From: Streptosporangium roseum DSM 43021
GTDB lineage: Bacteria > Actinomycetota > Actinomycetes > Streptosporangiales > Streptosporangiaceae
Reading direction: 5' to 3'
Assembly: GCF_000024865.1 (NCBI RefSeq)
Contig: NC_013595.1
Location: 8,494,001-8,558,000 of the forward strand
Length of the DNA stretch: 64,000 nt
Positions 42,415 through 52,391 of the stretch are shown piece by piece. Made by a program: the position numbers and the translations under genes. Under the pieces are notes generated by a model. That model saw nothing but the letters and a program-made list of their open reading frames with translations, made no database searches and had not been told where the DNA came from. Position 1 is the first letter of the stretch; each line of letters begins with the position of its first letter.

Positions 42415-45400
42415 CTACAGCGGGGCGGTGAGCAGCCTCTCCAGCACCGGATCGGGCCGCATGGCGGGCGAGGCGAAGAGCTCCCCGGCCCGGCGGGCGT
42501 CCTCCGCCGCGGCGGGGTCGCCCAGCGCGGCGCGCGCCCTGGCGAGCTGGCGGGTGGCGGCGGCCTGGCCGTAGAGCTCGCCGGCCTGGGCGGTCAGCTC
42601 CAGCACCCGGGCGAGGTCGGCGGCGGCCGAGGCCGGATCCCCGCGGCGCAGCCATATCTCCGACCTGCTGAGCAGAACCTCCCACTCGTCCTCCCGGTTG
42701 CCGGTCTCGCGGCAGTGGCGCAGCGCCTCCCCGAGTGTGGCCAGAGCCTCGTCCCTGCGGTCGAGCAGGCAGTAGGCGCGGCCGAGCGCGGCCAGGGTGA
42801 TGCCCTCCCCGAAGCGGTCGCCGTTCGACCTGCGGATGGCCAGGCACCGCTGGAGGCAGTCCGCCGCCTCGGTGAACCGGGCGAGCCGCAGCAGGACCTC
42901 GCCCAGGTTGTGCCTGACCATCCCGACCCGGCTGGACCCGTGCGCCTCAAGCAGCCGCAGGCCCGCGGTGATGGAACCGAGGGCGTCGTCGAGGTCGCCG
43001 CTGCGCGTGCTCAGCCAGCCGAGGTTGTGCAGCGCCATCCCCTCGGCCTCCCGGTCGCCCAGGCCGCGCCGGAGTTCAAGGGCGCGGCTCAGGCAGTCGC
43101 GGGCCGCCTCGGACCGGCCGGTCCTCCACTCCACCAGTCCCAGCATCGTGAGCGCGGTCGCCTCCCCGGCACGGTCGCCGTGCCGCCGCGCCACCCCGAT
43201 GGCGAGCCGTGCGACGGTCTCGAACTCCCGCCAGTGCCCGCACTTGGTCGCCAGCGCCCTGACCAGCGGCATCAGGTCGGTGACGAAGCACGCGACCGCC
43301 TGCTCCCCCGTCGCCGCCTGGGCCGCGGCCGCGATCAGGCACGGCATCTCGGTCTCGAACCGTCGCACCGCCTCGACGTGGTCGCGCAGGGCCACCCCGG
43401 TGTCCCGCCGGCTCGGCCGGTGCCCGTCCCCGGATCGCAGATGCGGCTGGAGCAGGTCGTTCACCTGATGGCAGAGGTCGAGGTACCAGTCCAGCGCCCG
43501 CCGTACGGCCCGCACGCGCTCGTCCGGCGGGTCGTGGACGACGGCCAGCTCCGCGGCGAACAGCCTCAGCAGGTCGTGCATGCGGAACCGCCCGCCGCCG
43601 GCCGGCTCGACCAGGCGGACCTCCGCCAGCTCGTCGAGCGCGTCCTCCGCCGCCTTCAGGTCGGCGTCGAGGAGCGCGGCGGCGAGCTCGACGCTGATCT
43701 CCGGCACGTCGAGCACGCCGAACAGCCGGAAGGCGTGCGCCGCGGCGCCCCCGCCCCGGCCCGCGCCGCCCGTCAGCGCCGCGTAGCTGACCTCGAAACA
43801 GGATCGGATGCCCAGGTCGGCCGCCCGCAGCTCGTCCAGCCGTCGCCGCTGGTCGCGCAGCCGCTCGCCGAACCGCACGAGCGACCAGTCGGGACGGCCG
43901 GCGAGACGGGCGCCGGCGATGCGCAGCGCCAGCGGGTGGTAGCCGCACCAGCGCGCGACGTCGGCCGCCGCCCCGGCCTCGGCGGCCACCCGGTCCTGCC
44001 CCGCCAGCAGCGTGAGCATCCGCACCGAGTCCGCCTCGTCGAACACGTCGAGGGCGATCGGCACGGCGTCCATGGTGGTCAGCGCCGTCCGGCTGGTGAC
44101 CAGCGCCGCGCAGCCGCCGCCGGCCGGCAGCAGCGGTGCCACCTGGGCCGCGTCGACGGCGTTGTCGAGGACGACCAGGACCCGCCGGCCGGCCAGCAGG
44201 GACTGGTAGTGGGCGGCCGCCTCCCCCGGTGCGGCGGGGACCTCGCCGTGGGGCACCCCCAGTGCCCGCAGGAAACGGCCGAGCACCTCGGCCGGCCGCA
44301 ACGGCGGCAGCCCCGGGCTCGATCCCTGCAGATCGGCGTAGAGCTGGCCGTCGGCGTAGCGGTCGGCCACGGCGTACGCCGCCCGCAGCGCCAGCGTCGA
44401 CTTGCCGACGCCGCCGGGGCCGTGCAGCGCCAGCACCGGCGGTCCCGCGCCCTGCGCCGGATCGCCGCACAGCGCGGTGAGCATCCCGGCCAGCTCGGCC
44501 GGCCGGCCCACGAACAGCGGCGGCTCCCGCGGAAGCTGGCGCGGGCGCGGAGGCCCGTCCCCGGCGTGCACGGTCACGGTGTCCTCCACCGGCACGGCCG
44601 CCGCCGCGGTCACGGCGGCTCCCACCGGCACGGCCGCTCCCCCGGTCACGGCGGCTCCCACGGTCACGGTGTCCCCGCCGGCCGGCGGCCCGCCCGGCAC
44701 CATCAGATCCGCGTCCCGGCGCAGCACCGCCTGGTGCAGGAGGCGCAGCTCGGGGCCGGGGTCGAGCCCGAGCTCCTCGGCCAGGATCCGGCGGGCCACC
44801 CCGAAGACGTCCAGCGCGCCGGCGACGTCACCGCACCGGTACAGGGCGACCATGAGCTGGCCGTACAGCCGTTCCCGCAGGGGGTAGCGGCCGATCAGCT
44901 CGCGCAGGCGCCTGACCGCCGTCGTGGGGCTGCCGAGGGCGAGCTGGATCTCGGTGTGCTCCTCCACCGCGCTCAGATACTGGTCGGTGAGGCGGGCGAC
45001 CACCTCGCGCAGGGTCGGCCCCAGCGGCGCGTCCTCGGCCGCTCCCCCTCGCCACAGTGCGAGTGCCCGGGTGTAGGCGTCCTGCGCCGTCACGAGATCC
45101 CGCCGGGCCAGCGCCTGGCGGCCGAGCGCGGAGAGCGCCTCGAACTGGAAGAGGTCGAACTCGGCAGGCTCGACCCGCAGCAGGTAGCCGGCGTCCGAGG
45201 TGACCAGCGGCTCGACGGCCGGATTCTCGCAGGGGGGCAGCATCCTGCGGAGCTGCATGAGATAGGTGCGCAGGTTGGCCACCGCGGAGCGGGGCGGATG
45301 CTCGTCCCACACCTCCGTCACCAATGACCGGATCGGCACGACGTAGCCGGCGCGCGCGAGCAGCATGGCGAGAACCGTGCGCTGTTTGGGCGCCGTGATC

Positions 45401-45456
45401 CGTAAGGGTGAGTCACCGGCCTGGACCAGCACCGGGCCAAGGAGTCCAAACCTCAA
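42415..45456 (-). CDS. AfsR/SARP family regulator with BTAD, NB-ARC and TPR domains
   Basis: 1013 residues from a TTG at 45456, preceded by AGGAAGG; the family start (RFGLLGPVLVQ) fits exactly. Order: OmpR-type winged helix (1-95), BTAD (100-245), a Val/Ala/Thr repeat linker (about 262-298), NB-ARC ATPase with P-loop GPGGVGKST (346-354) and LVVLDNAVD, then TPR repeats to the end. Such proteins activate nearby secondary-metabolite genes. It is directly upstream of the Cys-rich peptide gene and is the likely cluster-situated activator. Confidence 0.93.
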   Translation of the reverse strand: MRFGLLGPVLVQAGDSPLRITAPKQRTVLAMLLARAGYVVPIRSLVTEVWDEHPPRSAVANLRTYLMQLRRMLPPCENPAVEPLVTSDAGYLLRVEPAEFDLFQFEALSALGRQALARRDLVTAQDAYTRALALWRGGAAEDAPLGPTLREVVARLTDQYLSAVEEHTEIQLALGSPTTAVRRLRELIGRYPLRERLYGQLMVALYRCGDVAGALDVFGVARRILAEELGLDPGPELRLLHQAVLRRDADLMVPGGPPAGGDTVTVGAAVTGGAAVPVGAAVTAAAAVPVEDTVTVHAGDGPPRPRQLPREPPLFVGRPAELAGMLTALCGDPAQGAGPPVLALHGPGGVGKSTLALRAAYAVADRYADGQLYADLQGSSPGLPPLRPAEVLGRFLRALGVPHGEVPAAPGEAAAHYQSLLAGRRVLVVLDNAVDAAQVAPLLPAGGGCAALVTSRTALTTMDAVPIALDVFDEADSVRMLTLLAGQDRVAAEAGAAADVARWCGYHPLALRIAGARLAGRPDWSLVRFGERLRDQRRRLDELRAADLGIRSCFEVSYAALTGGAGRGGGAAAHAFRLFGVLDVPEISVELAAALLDADLKAAEDALDELAEVRLVEPAGGGRFRMHDLLRLFAAELAVVHDPPDERVRAVRRALDWYLDLCHQVNDLLQPHLRSGDGHRPSRRDTGVALRDHVEAVRRFETEMPCLIAAAAQAATGEQAVACFVTDLMPLVRALATKCGHWREFETVARLAIGVARRHGDRAGEATALTMLGLVEWRTGRSEAARDCLSRALELRRGLGDREAEGMALHNLGWLSTRSGDLDDALGSITAGLRLLEAHGSSRVGMVRHNLGEVLLRLARFTEAADCLQRCLAIRRSNGDRFGEGITLAALGRAYCLLDRRDEALATLGEALRHCRETGNREDEWEVLLSRSEIWLRRGDPASAAADLARVLELTAQAGELYGQAAATRQLARARAALGDPAAAEDARRAGELFASPAMRPDPVLERLLTAPL

Positions 45457-45490
45457 GGTCCCGCCTTCCTCGCCAGCCCCGCCACGTCGG

Positions 45491-46012
45491 TTAGAGGGCC
45501 GGCCCGCCCAACCGGCGTAACGCGACGCCGAGCAGCCGGTCGGCGGGGAAGAACCCCCGCTGCCGGGAGTCGACGCTGTCCGGGTTGTCCCCGAGGACCA
45601 CCAGCGTCCCGGAGGGAACGCGGGCCACGCCGTCGCCGGCGGCGATCCCCGGCGGCACCGGGTCACCGGGGAGCGCGGCGACCCGTTTGATGTTCCAGAG
45701 CCGGCCGTCGGCCCCGGGCGGTCCGGGCGTGTAGCGGCCGGCGGTATCGGACGGAGGCTCCAGCACGACGACGTCGTCCTGGCCCACCTGGTCGATCCGC
45801 CGCCGCCGTACCAGGACGCGGTCGCCGTCGGTCAGCGTCGGCGCCATGCTCATCCCGTCGACGGTGACCACCACGTAACGCCGGCGGGCCCAGAAGGCGC
45901 CCGCCACGAGCACGAGAACACCGATAAGCAGCCCACGGATGATCAACTTCGCCTCGCCCTTCCGCGATCGGCCCGAGGGAGGGTTGGTCCACTCACCGCA
46001 AACGATCTCCAT
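45491..46012 (-). CDS. S26 family signal peptidase (type I-like)
   Basis: 173 residues, one membrane helix (about 24-42). Catalytic Ser55 sits in VDGMSMAPTL and Lys109 in IKRVAALPGD; box D/E is GDNPDSVDSRQRGFF. It is shorter than housekeeping LepB and resembles the accessory S26 enzymes found in actinobacterial peptide clusters. It lies 34 bp upstream of the SARP gene in the same direction and could remove the leader of the Cys-rich peptide during export. Confidence 0.88.
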   Translation of the reverse strand: MEIVCGEWTNPPSGRSRKGEAKLIIRGLLIGVLVLVAGAFWARRRYVVVTVDGMSMAPTLTDGDRVLVRRRRIDQVGQDDVVVLEPPSDTAGRYTPGPPGADGRLWNIKRVAALPGDPVPPGIAAGDGVARVPSGTLVVLGDNPDSVDSRQRGFFPADRLLGVALRRLGGPAL

Positions 46013-46161
46013 TGGCGCCGGGGTCTGTCAACCGGCCCCGGCGGGCGTCCGCCGATCCCGTGGACGGCGAGAGACATGGGCGGCCGTGTCCGCGTGACCA
46101 CCTGCCGAATCTCCCGGCCTCGACGCCTTCGGCGGAGTCCCGCCCCTGACGCGCGCCGCCG

Positions 46162-47403
46162 TCAGGCGGTCAGCGCGAGGTCGGCGCTCTCCGCCTGCGT
46201 CTCCGCAAGCGCGGTACGGCGGGCGATGGCAGGGCCCATCACCATGATCACGACCGCGGCCGAGATCCCGGCCAGCAGGGCGGTCCACCACAGCACGGCC
46301 GGGCTGAAGTGGGTGTAGACGGTGGCGCCCGCGGTCAGCGCGGTGAACCGGGCCAGGCCCCATGTCCACTGGAAGGCCCCCTGGTAGCGGCCGCGAGCGT
46401 GGGCGGGCGCCAGGTTGGCGACGATCGAGGCCGCGATCCCGCCGACGCAGGCCTCGCCCACCGACCACAGCAGCACGGTCAGGGCGTACTCGACCGGCTG
46501 GTCGGCCGCTCCCGTCAGGGCGACGCCGACCGCGATCAGCACGCTGGCCACGCCGAGCACCGGCAGCTGCGGCAGCCGGGAGAGCAGACCCGTGGCGACC
46601 GGCTGCAGCACCACGACGACCACCGCGTTGATCATCGCCATGTAGCCGTAGACGGCGGGAGAGAGCCCGTCGTCGCGGACGGCGAGGGGCAGCGCGACCT
46701 CGGTCAGCGCGTAGACCGCCAGCTGGACGCCGAACAGCGGCAGCAGCGCGAGCATCAGCCGGTCGCGCAGCACCACCCCGTAGCCGGCGCCGCCGCTCTC
46801 CGTCGCCGGGCGCCGGGCGGGGCGGTCGGCCGGCAGGAAGACCGCGACGATCAGCGCGTACCCGAGCGCGCCGACGACGTCGACCGCGAACAGCAGCCAG
46901 TAGCCGCGCTCGGCGAGGAACCCGCCGAGCACGCCGGCGACCGCGGTGCCGACGTTGATTCCCCAGCCGAACAGCGAGTACGCCGCCCGGCGGCGCTCGG
47001 GAGCCACCGTGTCGGCCAGCACCGCGTACGCCGCCGGGCTGACCATCGCGCCGGCCATGGTGAGCGTCAGCGCGGCCAGCGCCATCGTGACCACCCCCGG
47101 TGCCACGAACAGCGCTCCGTTGGCGGCCGCGTTCCCGACCAGCCCGATCAGCATCGTGGGCCGCCGGCCCAGACGGTCGGCGAGCAGGCCGCCCAGCATG
47201 GGGCCGATCAGGTGCCCCGCGCCCAGCGCGCCCAGGATGTACGGGGTCTCCTCGGCCGAGATGCCGCGCGAGGCCAGGTAGAACACCAGGAACGGGGTGA
47301 CCAGGTAGCCGAGCCGGCTGACGACGGTCCCGGCGAACAGGATCCAGACCTGCCGGGAGAGGCCGCCGAACTGGTCGGCCACGGAGGAGCGCAGAGAGGG
47401 CAT
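46162..47403 (-). CDS. MFS transporter
   Basis: 413 residues from ATG 47403; the frame stays open 12 more residues to 47439. About twelve membrane helices are seen, with the MFS loop 2-3 motif as GGLLADRLGRRPTM. It looks like a drug/H+ antiporter-type DHA1 protein. It is divergent from an ArsR-like regulator gene that starts about 80 bp away and probably controls it. Confidence 0.88.
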   Translation of the reverse strand: MPSLRSSVADQFGGLSRQVWILFAGTVVSRLGYLVTPFLVFYLASRGISAEETPYILGALGAGHLIGPMLGGLLADRLGRRPTMLIGLVGNAAANGALFVAPGVVTMALAALTLTMAGAMVSPAAYAVLADTVAPERRRAAYSLFGWGINVGTAVAGVLGGFLAERGYWLLFAVDVVGALGYALIVAVFLPADRPARRPATESGGAGYGVVLRDRLMLALLPLFGVQLAVYALTEVALPLAVRDDGLSPAVYGYMAMINAVVVVVLQPVATGLLSRLPQLPVLGVASVLIAVGVALTGAADQPVEYALTVLLWSVGEACVGGIAASIVANLAPAHARGRYQGAFQWTWGLARFTALTAGATVYTHFSPAVLWWTALLAGISAAVVIMVMGPAIARRTALAETQAESADLALTA

Positions 47404-47481
47404 GCGGAGATCCTGCGGCGCTCCGCGCGATGCGGCCATTGATTAAGCTCAGACCGAATACTCGACCATCCGGGAGAGCAC

Positions 47482-48450
47482 ATGCAGTCCGAGCTGGCCT
47501 TCTCGACGGGCGACCTGGCGCACACCCGCTTCGCCGTCTCCCCCATGTGGGAGGTCGTGACCAGCTTCCGCCTGCTGGTCGGCTCCCCCGTACCCGCACC
47601 GCACCGGTCATGGGCCGAGCAGGTGCTGCCCCGGCTGAGGGCGGCGGGACTGGACCGCGGCCGGCTGGCCCGCCTGATCCCCGCCGGAGGTTATCTCGCC
47701 GACTTCCTCACCCCGACCCCGGCCACGCCGTTCCCCACCCTGGAGTCCGAGCTCGCCGCGGTCCGGGAGACCCCGGCCGAGCAGGTCCGGGAGGACCTCC
47801 GCCACCTGGCGGCGGCCTCCCCGGAGCCGTGGGAGCTGCCGCAGGATGATCTCTCCCGCGTGACGGCCGAGATCGAGACCTACTGGGAGCTGGCCCTGGG
47901 CCCCTACTGGGCCCGCGTCCGCGCGGTGCTGGAGGCGGACGTCTTCCACCGGGCCAGGCAGGTCGCCGAGTACGGCGCCGCCCACCTGCTCAACGACCTG
48001 CACACCTCGGTGAGCTGGGACGACGACACCCTGCGGCTCGTCAGACGGCAGTGCACGATCACCCGGGAGGGCGCCGGTGCCGGACTGATCCTGGTGCCCT
48101 CGGTGTTCGCCTGGCCGAGTGTCCTGACCAGGATCGTCGCACCGGACACGCCACAGCTCGCCTACCCGGCCAGAGGCTTCGGGACCGTCTGGGAACGGCG
48201 CGCGAGCGCGGACAACGACGCCATCGCCGCAGTGATCGGCCGGTCACGCGCGCTGCTCCTGGCCGAGCTGGAGACCCCGGCCTCCACCACCCAGCTCGCG
48301 CGGCGGGCCGGCCTGTCGGCGGCGGGGGTCTCCCAGCACCTGACCGCGCTGCGCGACGCCGGCCTGGTCACCGCCCACCGGGCCGGCCGTTCGGTCCTCT
48401 ACGCCCGCACCACGGTGGCCGACTCCCTGCTCGCCGCCGCACCCGCGTGA
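47482..48450 (+). CDS. ArsR-like winged-helix regulator with DUF5937-type N-terminus
   Basis: 322 residues. The C-terminal 80 residues are an ArsR-type winged helix (LLAELETPASTTQLARRAGLSAAGVSQHLTALRDAGLVTAHRAGRSVLYART). The N-terminal part (SELAFSTGDLAHTRFAVSPMWEVVTSFRLL) matches the DUF5937 region of actinobacterial regulators, which often regulate neighbouring MFS genes. No metal-binding Cys motif is seen. Confidence 0.87.
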   Translation: MQSELAFSTGDLAHTRFAVSPMWEVVTSFRLLVGSPVPAPHRSWAEQVLPRLRAAGLDRGRLARLIPAGGYLADFLTPTPATPFPTLESELAAVRETPAEQVREDLRHLAAASPEPWELPQDDLSRVTAEIETYWELALGPYWARVRAVLEADVFHRARQVAEYGAAHLLNDLHTSVSWDDDTLRLVRRQCTITREGAGAGLILVPSVFAWPSVLTRIVAPDTPQLAYPARGFGTVWERRASADNDAIAAVIGRSRALLLAELETPASTTQLARRAGLSAAGVSQHLTALRDAGLVTAHRAGRSVLYARTTVADSLLAAAPA

Positions 48451-48491
48451 GGGCGGGTGTTCCGGAGCGGTGAGGACCGCCTGCCCGGCGG

Positions 48492-49825
48492 CTATGCCGC
48501 GGAGAGGGCGTCGATCGGCCGGGTGCGCAGGGCGCCCACCGTCGTCGGGACGGTGGCCAGCATCACGAGCAGGAAGGCGCCGCCGACGATGGCGAGATAC
48601 ATCCACGCCGGGCCGGACGCGATCGGCGAGCCGGTCTTGACCAGGCTGTAGGGCACCGTCGTGGCCGCGGCGGCGACGGTGCCCAGCACGACGGCGATGC
48701 CGGCGGTCACGGCGGCCTCGACGGTGACCATTGCCAGCACCTGGCCGCGGGTGGCGGCCGACAGCCGCAGGAGGCCGAACTCGCGGCGACGCCGGCGGGT
48801 GGCCGCGACAAGGGTGTTGATCACGACGATCGCCGAGAAGCCGATGATCATGGTGACGATCAGGTAGTTCACGGGGGCGAGCTGCCCGCTGACATCACCC
48901 GCGACGGCGGGTCCCCGATGGACGCTGTCCTCCGTGCTCTGCATGTAGAGGGTTCCGGCCGCGATGCCGACCAGGAGGATCAGCGGGGACGCCACGCCGG
49001 CGCTGTGCCTGGCCCGCACGTGGGTGTTGCGGGCGGCCAGCCGGGCGGTGGCTCCGATCCGGGCGTGGGAGACCCATCCGACGGGCGTCACGGCCAGCGG
49101 GCTGAGCAGGGCGAGCCCGACGGCGACGGCGACGCCCGCCGGGCCCGCGGTGCTGGAGAGCAGCGGGCCGTTCTCCATGAAGAGAGTCCCCGTCGCCAGG
49201 CTCAGACCGACGACCAGCAACCCCAGGCCGCCGGCCGCTCGAGCGCGGCTGAGCAGCCGGGTCGCCGACGGCGACGCCTCGCCCAGCGCGCGCACGGGCG
49301 GAATGGAGGCGGCTCGCCTGCTGGAGATCAGGGCGGCGGCGACCGCCGCGGCCAGGGACGTGCCCGCGCCGACCGCGACGCAGAGCCAGCCCGCGCTCAA
49401 CCCGGTGGAAGCGGCGACCAGGCCGCCGTCCACCAGCCGCCCGAGGACGACCGCGCCGAGCGCGACACCGGGCAGCAGACCCGCCACGACCGCCGGCAGC
49501 GCCACGATCACCGTCTCCAGCACGACGTTCCGCCGGATCTGCCGTGGGGTGGCGGCGATCGACCGCAGCAGCGCGAGCTCCTGCTCCCGGTGCTGGATCG
49601 TCAGGGAGACGGTGGAGACCACGCCGAAAGCCACGATCGCCACCGTCCACCCGCCCAGGATGGCGGGCAGCATGATCAGGAACCCGGAGCTGTGGCCGGT
49701 CTCCAGACCGGTCTCCAGCAGGCTCGCGAACGCGGTGAGCAGGGCGGTTCCGGTCGTCATCACGGCGGCCGAGGCGAGGTACGACCCGAGGTGGGCGCGG
49801 ACGGTGAGAAAGGCCAGCCTCCACA

Positions 49826-49829
<4 letters not shown>
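48492..49829 (-). CDS. ABC transporter permease (FtsX/MacB-like)
   Basis: 445 residues with two FtsX-type cores, each a pair or triple of membrane helices around long extracellular loops. The segment SLTIQHREQELALLRSIAATPRQIRRNVVLE after the first helices, and TRRRRREFGLLRLSAATRGQVLAMVTVEA in the second half, are typical coupling segments. Its ATG overlaps the ATPase gene stop. Together they make an exporter for a peptide, lipid or drug. Confidence 0.9.
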
Positions 49830-50650
<821 letters not shown>

Positions 50651-50744
50651 AAATACACCGTAGCGCACTTATGGATCAAATGCTGGATCCGCATTAAACA
50701 TGCAGGTCAGAGCGGTAAATATACACGCACACACGTTCACCGCC

Positions 50745-50779
50745 TATAATTTCGTCACGACACGAGTTTCGTGACGAAA
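50745..50779. promoter_or_regulatory. TetR promoter and operator: TATAAT followed by 11-bp inverted repeat
   Basis: TTTCGTCACGA (50750-50760) and TCGTGACGAAA (50769-50779) are perfect arms around an 8-bp spacer. The left arm begins at the last base of a consensus -10 TATAAT (50745-50750), so a bound regulator would cover the transcription start of the plus-strand TetR gene, and possibly also affect the ABC genes. Confidence 0.7.
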
Positions 50780-50799
50780 ATCGACGGAGGTCATCAAGC

Positions 50800-51828
50800 G
50801 TGCCGACGTGTGAGATGTGCGGACGGACATTGCGCCTCGCCGTGCGGGGGCGGCCGCCGCGGTACTGCTCGCGCGCCTGCCGGGCGCGGGCCTACCGGAT
50901 GCGGGTCGCGGACCGTTCCGCGACCGACACCCGCGCCGGCGGCCGAGCCTGGGGCCGGACCGACCTCCAAGCCGAGGGCCGGACCGACCTCCAAGCCGGG
51001 GGCCGAGCCGAGGGCCAGGCCGTTCCCGGAGCCGGCACCCGAGCCGATCCCGGAGCCGACGCCCGGCGGGTGCCCGAGAGCACCGAGACCGGCCTTTCGG
51101 AAGGGCCCCTGGATCAGCCGCTCATCGTGCGCACCGCGATCGAGCTCGCCGACCGCGACGGCGTCGCCGCGGTGTCAATGCGGCGCGTCGCCACCGAGCT
51201 GGGGGTGGGCGTGATGTCGCTGTACCGGTATGTCGCAAGCCGCGAGGAGCTCAACGACCTCATGGTGGACACCGTCTTCGGGGAACGGCCGCTGCCCGAA
51301 CCGGGCCCGGACGGCTGGCGGGCCAAGCTGGAGCTCTCCGCGCGCGAGGAGTGGGCGCTCTACCGAGATCATCCCTGGGTGTCGCACCTCGTCGCGGTCA
51401 CCACCCGGCCGCCGATCGCCCCGAGCCTCATGGCGTACACGGACTGGCGCATGCGGGCCCTGGACGGCCATCGGCTGGACTTCGCCACCATGGTCCAGAT
51501 CGCCATCATGATCGGCACATACCTGCAGAGCGCGGCCATGCCTCTCGCCCACGAGGCACAGGCGGCGCGGGCGACCCGCCACACCCGGCAACAGTGGGCG
51601 GACGCCCGGCAGGACGTGCTCCACCGCACCCTGCGCACCGCGCATCTTCCGATGGTGTCGGAGTTCGGCACCGAGGCGTTCCAGGCGTCCGAACCGGAGA
51701 ACATCTTCGAGTTCGGTCTCCAGCGCATGCTCGACGGCGTCGCCACCCTGCTCGACACGGCCAGAGCGGCAGGTGACGCACCGGCGGGGTCTCCGGTGGG
51801 ACCGGAGCACCGGCAGATCAGGCATTGA
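50800..51828 (+). CDS. TetR-family regulator with N-terminal zinc-ribbon-like domain
   Basis: 342 residues from a GTG with GGAGG 9 bp upstream. The first 35 residues (TCEMCGRTLRL...RYCSRACRARAYRMR) form a four-Cys zinc-ribbon-like element, common in some actinobacterial regulators. A repetitive linker with GRTDLQAE/GRTDLQAG follows, then a TetR helix-turn-helix (IELADRDGVAAVSMRRVATELGVGVMSLYRYV) and a TetR_C-type ligand domain. The gene lies behind its own palindrome and is divergent from an ABC exporter. Confidence 0.9.
   Translation: MPTCEMCGRTLRLAVRGRPPRYCSRACRARAYRMRVADRSATDTRAGGRAWGRTDLQAEGRTDLQAGGRAEGQAVPGAGTRADPGADARRVPESTETGLSEGPLDQPLIVRTAIELADRDGVAAVSMRRVATELGVGVMSLYRYVASREELNDLMVDTVFGERPLPEPGPDGWRAKLELSAREEWALYRDHPWVSHLVAVTTRPPIAPSLMAYTDWRMRALDGHRLDFATMVQIAIMIGTYLQSAAMPLAHEAQAARATRHTRQQWADARQDVLHRTLRTAHLPMVSEFGTEAFQASEPENIFEFGLQRMLDGVATLLDTARAAGDAPAGSPVGPEHRQIRH
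50952..50999. repeat. 24-bp tandem duplication in the TetR linker
   Basis: GGGCCGGACCGACCTCCAAG plus CCGA (50952-50975) is repeated at 50976-50999 with one change at the last base. The unit is eight codons, so the duplication is in frame and only lengthens the linker. Confidence 0.85.
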
Positions 51829-51931
51829 CGAAATTTAATTACATGTTATTCATGTGAAATGTCAGGAAATTTCGTATAGCTGCACCACCTGATCGGGGAC
51901 CGTCGGAGCCCACCCCCCAAGGAGGATGCGC
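51829..51931 (+). promoter_or_regulatory. AT-rich promoter region of the Cys-rich/Tat/MauE operon
   Basis: This short gap is far more A/T-rich than its surroundings. CGAAATTT (51829-51836) and AAATTTCG (51867-51874) are inverted, with ACATG and CATGT (51841-51855) between them. TTGACG (51825-51830) and TATTCA (51847-51852) could be a promoter with a 16-bp spacer. The AAGGAGG ribosome site is at 51919-51925. Confidence 0.4.
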
Positions 51932-52381
51932 ATGGCGCGCAGCCAGCCCACCGACCCGCCCATCGACTTACACGCGGCCGTCCGAGGAGAGGTCTCCTGG
52001 TTCTGCTGCGGCACGGCCTGGGGGCCGTGCAGCAGCACAGGCAAGGGAGCCTGCGGCACCTGCAACTCCGGGAACCTGCAACACGCCTGGCCCAACACCT
52101 CCGATGCCTGCTGGGCGATCACCCGGCCGGACAGCTGCGGTTTCGCGCTGAGCCGGCGGACCTGCGGCTTCCAGCACCGGATCACGGCGCTGTGCAGCGG
52201 CACCAGCGTCGTCACCTCCATCGCCGACTGCGGCCCGCAGACGGACCTGTTCTGCGGCGAGCGCAGCTGTTGCGGCGCGACCTGCGCCACCGACCGCATC
52301 ATCGACCTGACCCCGGCCGCCTACAGCCGGATCGCCAGCCTTTCGACCGGCCTCCGGCCATGCGAGATCTCGACCCCCTAG
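51932..52381 (+). CDS. cysteine-rich double-psi-barrel-like protein
   Basis: 149 residues, about 20 Cys. ATG at 51932, 6 bp after AAGGAGG. There is no Sec signal, but the N-terminus is short and charged (ARSQPTDPPIDLH). The C-terminal part (TSIADCGPQTDLFCGERSC, then RIIDLTPAAYSRIASLSTG) has the DCGP and IDLTPAAY spacing seen in double-psi beta-barrel proteins. The Cys pairs (CCG, CCGATC) suggest many disulfides. The following Tat and MauE-like genes point to assembly or export of this protein by oxidative folding. Confidence 0.72.
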   Translation: MARSQPTDPPIDLHAAVRGEVSWFCCGTAWGPCSSTGKGACGTCNSGNLQHAWPNTSDACWAITRPDSCGFALSRRTCGFQHRITALCSGTSVVTSIADCGPQTDLFCGERSCCGATCATDRIIDLTPAAYSRIASLSTGLRPCEISTP

Positions 52382-52391
52382 GAGGCCGTCG

